A stretch of 7,380 nt of DNA from NCBI GenBank assembly GCA_016765335.1, contig JAESQE010000118.1, positions 2,640 through 10,019 on the forward strand, in the 5' to 3' direction. Under the pieces are notes generated by a model, which saw only the letters and a program-made list of their open reading frames with translations, made no database searches and was not told the origin of the DNA. This stretch comes from Planctomycetaceae bacterium. GTDB lineage: Bacteria; Planctomycetota; Planctomycetia; Planctomycetales; Planctomycetaceae. Made by a program: the position numbers and the translations under genes. Below are positions 1 through 7,380 of the stretch, piece after piece (positions within the stretch are counted from its first letter, which is position 1; every line of letters starts with the position of its first letter).

Positions 1-648
1 GCAATTCAAATTATTATGAATTGTCAACACTTGGAAATTTGTTTCTATTCCAGAAAAGAATTCTTTAATGCAGGTTGTATCGATATGCCCGTTTCTGATA
101 CTGAATCCTGGCCCTGGTACTCCTTCTTGCATTAGTTGTGTATTTGGTTTATGTATTCTAATTCTATTCTTTCGTGTGTTTGTGAAGTTTTCAATCATTG
201 TTCCCCGGATCATATCATATGTTGATATTGGCAATTCGTGTGCTGATAGTCCCCATTCGTTGAGCTTGCGATAATCGCCTTTATATCGTTCGATTGTGTC
301 GATATAAACCGGGACGGCATCAAGTTCGATGACAACCAACTTTGCTTGAGAGACTTGGTCCCAATATTTTCTGCAAAGTACCTCTGCCATTTGATAGTTC
401 AGTGCGCTGTCAGCCAGGTTAACAACCGAATATGGAAAACAAGATGGATCAACCCCGGTGTAAATGTGTGACGAGCCGACAAAGAAGACATCCACAGGGC
501 CTTGTTTAATTCGTTCGACTGCTACAGTTCTGAAGGACTGTTTTGGACGGGCGGCCCAGAATTGTCGTAGGGTGAATTCACCTGCTGTTGCGGTGATCAT
601 TAATGAGAGTACCAATAGGAACTGCCATCTGAATTCCGCTTTGCCCAA
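1..648 (-). CDS. SGNH-like membrane-anchored/secreted protein, partial (C-terminus off the left edge)
   Basis: A minus-strand frame stays open for 216 codons from a TTG at 648 to the window edge. The N-terminus has a short charged stretch (KAEFRW) and a hydrophobic segment at about residues 9-20, which looks like a signal peptide or signal anchor. Residues 54-71 read FFVGSSHIYTGVDPSCF-like, with a GSS motif at 58-60, the block I type serine motif of DltD/AlgX-like SGNH proteins. The same region, followed by an NLA motif and later an EWGL motif, aligns with the protein at 2094-3101 (FLGSSLTFTGIDP, NLAGES, DWGL), so the two are paralogues. The C-terminal Asp/His block lies outside the window. 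The start is chosen because no ATG, GTG or TTG lies in frame further upstream after the preceding in-frame stop; the next ATG (600) would remove most of the hydrophobic segment. It follows the MBOAT gene by 22 bp, so it is probably co-transcribed and takes part in acyl transfer to the glycan (inference). Confidence 0.75.
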   Translation of the reverse strand, partial: MGKAEFRWQFLLVLSLMITATAGEFTLRQFWAARPKQSFRTVAVERIKQGPVDVFFVGSSHIYTGVDPSCFPYSVVNLADSALNYQMAEVLCRKYWDQVSQAKLVVIELDAVPVYIDTIERYKGDYRKLNEWGLSAHELPISTYDMIRGTMIENFTNTRKNRIRIHKPNTQLMQEGVPGPGFSIRNGHIDTTCIKEFFSGIETNFQVLTIHNNLNC

Positions 649-670
649 TGTTCGCCATTGGCTTATGTAT

Positions 671-2086
<1,416 letters not shown>

Positions 2087-2093
2087 AATCTAT

Positions 2094-3101
2094 TTAGTCA
2101 CAAATCCTGCTAAAGAAGCGGTGTACAGACTTGGAGTATTTCTTTGATCCAACAGAATCAATGTGATATAGATCACGGAAATGTTCATCAGGAATAAGAT
2201 GCGAGCAGTCATATACATGAAGTTCGTCAATATCCTCTGTTGTGAGAAGACCGGACATCGCTTTCCTGTATTGTGCATAGTCTTCAGTGTCTCTCGCAGA
2301 TGAATGAATTGGTGGAAGAACGATAGCAAATTGAACCCCGGATTTTTGGCAACTGTTTTTAATTTTCCTCAAAGAACTAATTTGTCTATTGCACCACTCT
2401 TCTTTTGTTTTTCGATAGGGATCTTTTAACAACTCCCCTTCATTGATAACCGGAAATATATCCTTTTCAGTCCGAATCTTCAGGGCAACATAACCAGGCC
2501 GAGTGTGGAGAAAGTAAGGATACTTATTCGATAAACGTTTCGAATTAGAAGTGGGAAATAGAAGAGCATGAACGGGATCTCGCATGACTGGCATCAGTAC
2601 CTCACTCATGCGAATCTTTGATGTGCGTAATGGTGCCATAAGCTTTTGAGATGTTAGTCCCCAGTCAAAAAATATCTCAAGCTGATTCTTATTACTCCTG
2701 CTTACTATAGTATCCTTATACAATGTCACTAGTGATGCTTCAGCGACAACAATCTTAAGGTTACTGAGGTCCTTTTTGTATAGATCAAAAAGTTCCATGC
2801 AAATATCAAGGTTATAAGATTCACCAGCAAGGTTGATAGATCTATAATTGAATTCATTTGGATCAATTCCAGTAAAAGTCAAGCTTGAACCTAAAAAGCA
2901 CCACTCCGCTTTGGCACCATCCTTTTTTATAAAACGAATGGCTTGAGATTTAAATGATAAATCTCTTGAAAAATGGGTGACATCTCTCAACTTACGGCAA
3001 GCAAATGCAGTATTCACAACTAAAAACAGTGTGATAAAAATCCACAATCTTTCTTTTTGCAAGCAACTCCGAATTCTACCGATAGTTTTTAATGAAAACA
3101 T
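2094..3101 (-). CDS. SGNH-like membrane-anchored protein (putative acyl transfer partner of the MBOAT)
   Basis: The product is 335 residues from ATG 3101. A hydrophobic segment at about 19-34 (LWIFITLFLVVNTAFA), preceded by basic residues, looks like an N-terminal signal anchor, which would place the rest in the periplasm. A GSS motif at 71-73 within FLGSSLTFTGIDP resembles SGNH block I as in DltD. Near the C-terminus DLYHIDSVGSKKYS supplies a DxxH pair (D310, H313), the usual Asp/His of the SGNH triad, and AIVLPP sits upstream at about 259-264. All expected triad elements are therefore present. A TTG at 3107 would add two residues and overlap the preceding TGA; the ATG two bases after that TGA is the simpler start. 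It lies between a glycosyltransferase gene and the MBOAT gene, 7 bp from the latter. By analogy with AlgI/AlgJ/AlgX and DltB/DltD it probably transfers the acyl group to the glycan; a deacetylase role is the alternative. Confidence 0.8.
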   Translation of the reverse strand: MFSLKTIGRIRSCLQKERLWIFITLFLVVNTAFACRKLRDVTHFSRDLSFKSQAIRFIKKDGAKAEWCFLGSSLTFTGIDPNEFNYRSINLAGESYNLDICMELFDLYKKDLSNLKIVVAEASLVTLYKDTIVSRSNKNQLEIFFDWGLTSQKLMAPLRTSKIRMSEVLMPVMRDPVHALLFPTSNSKRLSNKYPYFLHTRPGYVALKIRTEKDIFPVINEGELLKDPYRKTKEEWCNRQISSLRKIKNSCQKSGVQFAIVLPPIHSSARDTEDYAQYRKAMSGLLTTEDIDELHVYDCSHLIPDEHFRDLYHIDSVGSKKYSKSVHRFFSRICD

Positions 3102-3103
3102 TT

Positions 3104-4330
3104 TCAATCAACTATTCTCTTCTTAAAGTCTTTAGTCATTTCAAAATACTCCAAAAGCTCCGGCACTTTGGTTATTGGATGGAGTTGTTTGATGCGGTTG
3201 ATCGCGTTGCTTCCGATTTGTTTTTGTTGGTCCTGCGAAAGCTGCCAGGCACGTGCAAGGCCATTGCTCAGGCTCTCGACATTGTTCGGTTCAACGAAGA
3301 TGCCAGATTCTCCGTCTTTAATCAGTTGTTCAAAGCAAGTGCCGGTTGTTGCAACGACGACTCGCCCCAACGCCATCGATTCCAAGCAGGTGTTGGGTAA
3401 ATTGTCGATCAGTGAGGGGATGGCAACTACTTTTGCATTTTTAATAATGGGGTAAAGTTTATCGTGTCGCATCGAATCCAGCACCGTGACGCGATCTGAA
3501 TAGGCATCGGTCTGTTCTCGAATGTAATCATGCATTCGTCCGCCATTCTTTGCGACTGCCTGACCACCCACGAAAACTGCGTGCATATTCGGAAACCGCT
3601 TCATCAAGCCCGGCAGCGCCTCAGCCAGCAAATCGACACCTTTCATTTGAGTCATGCGACCAAAGAACAGGATGTAATCTTTCCCTTTGCAGTGATTCTC
3701 GTATTCTGTAACGTCAGCTGTCTCTTCTTCCAGGAAGAACGGTGTTTCGATGACGTTGACATTGGGAACGTTGTAATTCTCTTGTGTCAATTGGGCGACA
3801 AAATGAGTCGGCGAATAAATATGTTTGGTTCCTTTGATGGCTACCTTTTCCATCCACCAACGAGTACGAACCGAGCGATTCATTTGAACGCCAGCTGCCA
3901 CATCCCAGGCGGGGCGGTAGCTGGAAAGGCGTGTGACGACAGGGTCATTCTTTGCATAACGAAAAAACAATCCCACGGCTAGTACATTCGCGACTTGAAC
4001 GACATCAAATGGCTGTTCTCGATGAGCCTGCTTCCAGCGTTTCCACAAACTCCATGCCGCTTTCAAATCCTGATACGGTGCATACAAGGAACGTGGCGTG
4101 AGTCGATCAATGCGATCAATTCTCATTTTGAGATCCCACAACGGAATCACACGATGCACCTTCACGCCGCGATAATCAATCACTTCGTTCCCGGCAAACG
4201 ACTTCGTAAAGACATGCACATCATGTCCTTGCTCCGCCAATGCCGTAGCCATCCGCCCAAGATAATTCGCCAGCCCCCCGCTGTACGATTCCTCGGAAGT
4301 ATATTCAGGAGTTACAAATGCTATTCTCAT
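3104..4330 (-). CDS. GT4-family glycosyltransferase (GT-B fold)
   Basis: This 408-residue protein has the usual GT4 length. The N-terminal Rossmann domain starts MRIAFVTPEY and has the glycine loop SGGLANYLGRMATALAEQGH (17-36) followed by DVHVFT. The inter-domain region contains SSYRP (136-140) and SPTHFVAQ (173-180). The C-terminal nucleotide-sugar domain begins near ILFFGRMTQMKGVDLL (220-235), with the phosphate-contacting Arg/Lys at R225 and K230, then PSLIDNLPNTCLESMALG (305-322), the EX7E-type motif with D309 replacing the first glutamate and E317 the second. No signal peptide or membrane segment is seen, so it should act in the cytoplasm or at the inner membrane face, adding a sugar to a growing glycan. 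Its ATG lies inside the last 26 bases of the preceding frameshifted paralogue, and its TGA is two bases before the ATG of the SGNH-like gene, so the genes form one operon. Donor and acceptor are unknown. Confidence 0.93.
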   Translation of the reverse strand: MRIAFVTPEYTSEESYSGGLANYLGRMATALAEQGHDVHVFTKSFAGNEVIDYRGVKVHRVIPLWDLKMRIDRIDRLTPRSLYAPYQDLKAAWSLWKRWKQAHREQPFDVVQVANVLAVGLFFRYAKNDPVVTRLSSYRPAWDVAAGVQMNRSVRTRWWMEKVAIKGTKHIYSPTHFVAQLTQENYNVPNVNVIETPFFLEEETADVTEYENHCKGKDYILFFGRMTQMKGVDLLAEALPGLMKRFPNMHAVFVGGQAVAKNGGRMHDYIREQTDAYSDRVTVLDSMRHDKLYPIIKNAKVVAIPSLIDNLPNTCLESMALGRVVVATTGTCFEQLIKDGESGIFVEPNNVESLSNGLARAWQLSQDQQKQIGSNAINRIKQLHPITKVPELLEYFEMTKDFKKRIVD

Positions 4331-5577
4331 TGTTACCAGCCGTGGATGTCTGAAAGACTAACCGATTTTCCCTTCTTGCTGAAATCACTTCGCGATAGTA
4401 ATGCAATAGTTCTTCTGCTAAAAAACGAGGATGCATGAGTTCAATACGTTTTTTTGCACATTCACCAATTTGAATGCGTTGGTGATTGTCCATCTGCCAG
4501 ATTTTTCGGAGAACTGTTGATAGCTCTGCGGAATCAGGATTAATCAGAAATCCAGAGATTCCATTATCAAGTAGTTGGTCGTAGCTGGCACCATAAGTAC
4601 CAACAACTACACGTCCAAAAGACATTGACTCTAATGCCGCATTAGGTAGGTTGTCCATAAGAGACGGCAGTGCTACGCAATGTGCATCTCGAATAAATGG
4701 ATATAATTGACTGTGCGGCAACTGCGGCAATATATGCACTCGGTCTCGAAAGTTGGATGACTTTTCTAAGATATAATTTTTCATACTGCCCCCCCCCTGG
4801 AGCAGTATTACTGTCTGCTCCAATAAAGACTGCTTCCATTTCTGGAATGGAGTTCATCAAGTCTGGTAGTGCATCTGCCAAAAGATGAACACCTTTGAGT
4901 CGAGACAAACGACCGAAGAACAGTAAATATGGCTTGTTGCCACATTTCTGAGATAAAATACTGGGATCGTTTTTAATATCTTCTTTGAAAAATGGTGTCT
5001 CTATAACAGAAAGCTTATTTGTGCGGTAGAAACTTTCGACTCGTTCAGCCACCAGAAAGCTTGGTGCAAACAAGTGTTTTTGCTGCCTGACACTTCTTCG
5101 TTCAATTCTCATACGGACACGCTCTGCCAGCGAATCCGCACCACCATTTGCAGCCACACAATCCGGCTTGAAACTCGACAATCGCATCACTAAAGGAATA
5201 CTGCTCTTTCGAAAAAACAACCCTGTTCCCATGACATTAGAAAGTTGTACCATATCAAAAGGCTTCTCATCATGAGCATTGCGAACTGCACAAGAAAGCG
5301 ACCAGGCAGCTTTAATGTCCTGGTATGGGGAATAAAGCATTCTGGGAACAGCAGGATCAAACCGATCAAAACGCCGAGATTCACTCCACCATGGCACAAC
5401 CCGGTGAACATTCACGGATGAGGAAGTCACAATCCCTTCTTCCGAAGACCTTGTAAAAACATGAATATCATGACCTTGATTTGCGAGGTATGAACACAAT
5501 CGCCCAAGATAGCTCGCAAGACCACCACTCATGGATGACTCTGTCGGATATTCAGACGTAACGAATGCAAGTCTCAT
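4305..5577 (-). pseudogene. GT4-family glycosyltransferase split by a frameshift at a G9 tract
   Basis: Two overlapping frames together make one complete GT4 protein. The first runs from ATG 5577 (MRLAFVTSEYP, GG loop SGGLASYLGRL, SSFKP, LLFFGRLSRLKG with K228) through about residue 263. The second carries the rest down to the stop at 4305, with PSLMDNLPNAALESM (D308, E316 of the rebuilt protein) and a normal C-terminus. The frames meet in nine consecutive G on the minus strand (4789-4797). Removing one G gives a continuous 423-residue protein aligning throughout with its neighbour at 3104-4330, including VFIGA...GGGSMKNYI against VFVGG...NGGRMHDYI. Read as given, translation continues out of frame to 4642 and ends at 311 residues without the EX7E region, so the enzyme should be inactive. 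An ATG at 5595 would add six residues; 5577 is preferred because it matches the paralogue. The 3' end overlaps the next gene by 26 bp. Whether this is a true pseudogene, a phase-variable gene or a sequencing error is open. Confidence 0.88.
4789..4797 (-). repeat. Homopolymer tract of nine G (C on the plus strand) inside a glycosyltransferase gene
   Basis: Nine C in a row on the plus strand, read as G on the coding strand, lie exactly where the glycosyltransferase reading frame breaks. The tract encodes a Gly-Gly-Gly stretch in a loop of the C-terminal domain. Eight G would restore the frame. Homopolymeric G tracts of this length are known slippage sites in surface-glycan genes of other bacteria; here that role is inference. 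Confidence 0.9.
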
Positions 5578-5613
5578 AATTACACAGGGGGGCATGAGTT
5601 GTCAATGGTTCAC

Positions 5614-6852
5614 TTAAGGCACTTGTGGATCAAGTGAGTTCAAAAAGTGAACAAGATTAGCCACAACATGAGAACAATCAAACTCTCTTGTTGCTATACA
5701 AAGACCGGACTGGCCAATGTTTTCACGATTTGGGTCATGTATTGAAGTATGAATCCTGCGACCAAACTCTTTTTCGCTCCAGTGGTCACAGAAATAGACA
5801 TTTTTATTATCTTCCAAGTAATTAGTGACTTCACCAACCCTGTGGCAAAGCACTGCTGTGCCACTGAGTAAATAGTCGGCAAGCTTGCTTGGGAACCTTG
5901 CGAAGTTACGGTCACTTTTCTCCATAGGCAGCAACAGTAGTTCAGCATCAGAATAAATACGTTTCAATTGCTCTGTTTCAATGTATTCAGGGTAAATGTG
6001 AACCCGATCACTAATTCCAAGATTCGTAATAATTTCTGTAAGCTCTTTGTTTGTTTTCGGGCTGCATTTTCCGATTAGTTTCAGTTGAAGACCATCTACT
6101 TGAGCTTCTGCAAAAGAGTTGATGACAGAAACTGTGTCGGACTTATAACCATTATGATCTGCGCAGTAGACAATATAGCTAGAGGATTTAGTCAACGACG
6201 ATGCGATCTGTTCCTGGTCAATCTGGAAAGATCGCATGCCGGCACGGCATAGTATGGGAATCTTAATAAATGGGGGAGAAGAGCATGTATAAGAATGCAT
6301 TTTCTCAATAAGAAAATCGGAGATGAGAACGATTCCATCTGATTGCTTGAATGCTGCTTCATAAAATTGCAGCTCTTTTTTAACTTTAAGTTGATCACGA
6401 TTCGGAATTGCAGGGGTCCATTCCACTAAAATTGGAATTAGCTTCATGCCCAGATGCTTAGTCAACTTGCGAAGTGTTTTCCAGAGATCATAATTTCTAC
6501 TGTAGAACAGGACATGTCGTCCCCCCTTCACGCGAGCAATGATTAGGCATTTCAATAATCGAATTATTGGGAAATAATGACGTATCCTTGATCCAATTCG
6601 TGTTCTCCATATTCGGGAAGGAGTGTGTGGTGAAGGAGAGCCGGTTGTGTATTCAAACTTGATCCCTTCATGTACTCCCTTCGATTGTGTATTTAGAGGA
6701 GTATGACCATAGTCGGTATGGGTTGTGACGATCACCTTGACGTCAATAGAATGGTGCAAAACCCCCTTGGCAAGCAAAGTGACATAATTTGTTGCGGCAT
6801 ACCCCTTTGGAAAGCCAAACAAATCTCCAATGATAAGAATCTTTTTAAGCAT
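5614..6852 (-). CDS. GT4-like glycosyltransferase (GT-B fold)
   Basis: The 412-residue product starts at ATG 6852 with MLKKILIIGDLFGFPKGYAA, a Rossmann beta strand followed by a glycine-containing loop, as in GT4 N-terminal domains. The C-terminal half has SSSYIVYCADHNGYKSDTV (about 223-241), LKLIGKCS (257-264), LGISDRVHIYPEY (278-290), and the donor-site region LLLLPMEKS with FPSKLADYLLSGTAVL (320-335), which resembles the FPSKL-x-EY motif of sugar-nucleotide-binding domains, with Asp in place of the usual Glu. It is clearly diverged from the two downstream GT4 genes and not a recent duplicate of them. A TTG at 6891 in the same frame would add 13 residues that do not look like part of the fold, so the ATG is preferred. 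No membrane segment is evident. The next gene starts 36 bp downstream. Sugar specificity cannot be assigned. The gene is visibly AT-rich compared with the gene at 3104-4330. Confidence 0.85.
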   Translation of the reverse strand: MLKKILIIGDLFGFPKGYAATNYVTLLAKGVLHHSIDVKVIVTTHTDYGHTPLNTQSKGVHEGIKFEYTTGSPSPHTPSRIWRTRIGSRIRHYFPIIRLLKCLIIARVKGGRHVLFYSRNYDLWKTLRKLTKHLGMKLIPILVEWTPAIPNRDQLKVKKELQFYEAAFKQSDGIVLISDFLIEKMHSYTCSSPPFIKIPILCRAGMRSFQIDQEQIASSLTKSSSYIVYCADHNGYKSDTVSVINSFAEAQVDGLQLKLIGKCSPKTNKELTEIITNLGISDRVHIYPEYIETEQLKRIYSDAELLLLPMEKSDRNFARFPSKLADYLLSGTAVLCHRVGEVTNYLEDNKNVYFCDHWSEKEFGRRIHTSIHDPNRENIGQSGLCIATREFDCSHVVANLVHFLNSLDPQVP

Positions 6853-6947
6853 TTTGTGTAAAACTGATTCATTTGCTAAGTTGACAAGCAATATAGAGTT
6901 GGTTGTTCAACTTGCTGGCGCTGAGCCAGGCTGCGTAATTGAGAACT

Positions 6948-7380
6948 TTACGAACCGGTATTGCCCAAAGTGTGGTATTGATCTGAAATGAAATTGGTCC
7001 AGAAATCGGGGTCGTACTTTTCCCATGCATGGCAACCAAAAGGTAGTTCGCTACCGTTTAATTCAAAGCATTTTCGCGGATTTACTTCGAAGGCAAATGA
7101 AACGGCCTCGAAAGGAGAAGGGATCTGAAACCACGGAAACCGCACCGGCACTACCTCGCTCCAAAAACGATCCTCGTTTATCTTTAATTTGTGTGCGGCA
7201 CTACAAAAGCGATTGCTCAACAGCTTTCCAGAAACAAATTGCTTCAGGAAGCTTCGAATTCCTCTTGGAAAAGGTTCAATTAATCGCCAACTGGAAAGAA
7301 CTTTAATTGAAGAGGAAACACGTCGTAAGGAAAATCCCCCGTTTCCAACTCCGAGCAAAGGAGCATCTACCTTTGCTTCT
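6948..7380 (-). CDS. DUF5672-type protein, probable glycosyltransferase-like enzyme, partial (N-terminus off the right edge)
   Basis: A minus-strand frame is open from the right edge to a TAA at 6948, giving the last 143 residues. Recognisable motifs are GVGNGGFSLRR (residues 10-20 of the fragment), NEDRFWSEVVP (68-78), FAFEVNP (96-102) and LPFGCHAWEKYDPDFW (112-127). This order, NGGFSLR then NED, FxxE and PFGCHAW, is what I recall for DUF5672 proteins, often found in surface-glycan clusters and thought to be GT-A-like glycosyltransferases. The NGGFSLR and NED elements resemble acceptor- or donor-site motifs of such enzymes, and H117 in GCHAW could be a metal or catalytic ligand (inference). 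A TTG at 7358 is in frame but the open frame and family similarity continue upstream of it (VDAP before the glycine motif), so the real start is outside the window. It is followed by the 95 bp gap before the next gene and is probably in the same transcript. Confidence 0.75.
   Translation of the reverse strand, partial: EAKVDAPLLGVGNGGFSLRRVSSSIKVLSSWRLIEPFPRGIRSFLKQFVSGKLLSNRFCSAAHKLKINEDRFWSEVVPVRFPWFQIPSPFEAVSFAFEVNPRKCFELNGSELPFGCHAWEKYDPDFWTNFISDQYHTLGNTGS

Noticed and set aside
68..274. Plus-strand small hydrophobic open frame
   Set aside because: It lies opposite the conserved part of the left SGNH-like gene and has no context supporting an independent small membrane protein.
578..658. 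ATG at 658 as the start of the left SGNH-like gene
   Set aside because: It is out of frame with the SGNH-like protein and ends after 26 codons; the TTG at 648 leads directly into a plausible signal segment.
3530..4438. Long plus-strand open frames (about 150 codons each) opposite the intact GT4 gene
   Set aside because: They are antisense to a well-supported GT4 gene and their translations are not protein-like in any way I recognise.
6862..6891. TTGTCA with a 17-base spacer to GTTTTA as a promoter for the GT at 5614-6852
   Set aside because: The -10 match is poor and it would sit about ten bases before the ATG; the match is within chance for AT-rich sequence.
6915..6929. Inverted repeat CTGGC-loop-GCCAG between the DUF5672-type gene and the next GT
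   Set aside because: The stem is only five pairs and no T run follows on the minus strand, so it does not support a terminator.

Overview
The window is a single-strand block of cell-surface polysaccharide genes. Every gene I can support lies on the minus strand, so transcription runs from high to low coordinates, and both end genes are cut by the window edges. Intergenic space is minimal: the largest gap is about 95 bp (6853-6947), and several junctions are 2 to 36 bp or overlap. There is no stretch above 300 bp without a gene. I see no RNA gene, CRISPR array, insertion sequence or convincing promoter or terminator. The starts lack clear Shine-Dalgarno sequences and base composition is moderate and uneven. 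The gene types and organisation suggest an environmental Gram-negative bacterium. Planctomycetota is my best guess, but this rests on general impression and not on a marker gene.

Layout in transcription order (right to left). (1) 7380-6948: C-terminal part of a DUF5672-type protein, probably a glycosyltransferase-like enzyme. (2) 6852-5614: a GT4-like (GT-B fold) glycosyltransferase. (3) 5577-4305: a second GT4 glycosyltransferase whose reading frame is broken at a run of nine G (minus strand) at 4789-4797; both halves are otherwise intact. (4) 4330-3104: an intact GT4 glycosyltransferase that is a close tandem paralogue of the broken one. (5) 3101-2094: a membrane-anchored SGNH-like protein with a GSS motif and a C-terminal DxxH. 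(6) 2086-671: an AlgI-type MBOAT O-acyltransferase. (7) 648-1: the N-terminal part of a second SGNH-like protein, paralogous to (5) and running off the left edge.

Together this reads as a glycan assembly and decoration cluster. Three or four glycosyltransferases would build an oligosaccharide or repeat unit in the cytoplasm. The MBOAT protein would move acyl (probably acetyl) groups across the membrane, and the two SGNH-like proteins on either side of it would transfer them to the glycan outside the inner membrane, as in alginate or D-alanine/cellulose acylation systems. The functional roles are inference from family membership; substrate and product cannot be read from the sequence.

The most interesting points are the G9 tract that breaks a glycosyltransferase (phase variation, transcriptional slippage, recent mutation or a sequencing error) and the paired, diverged SGNH paralogues flanking one MBOAT gene.
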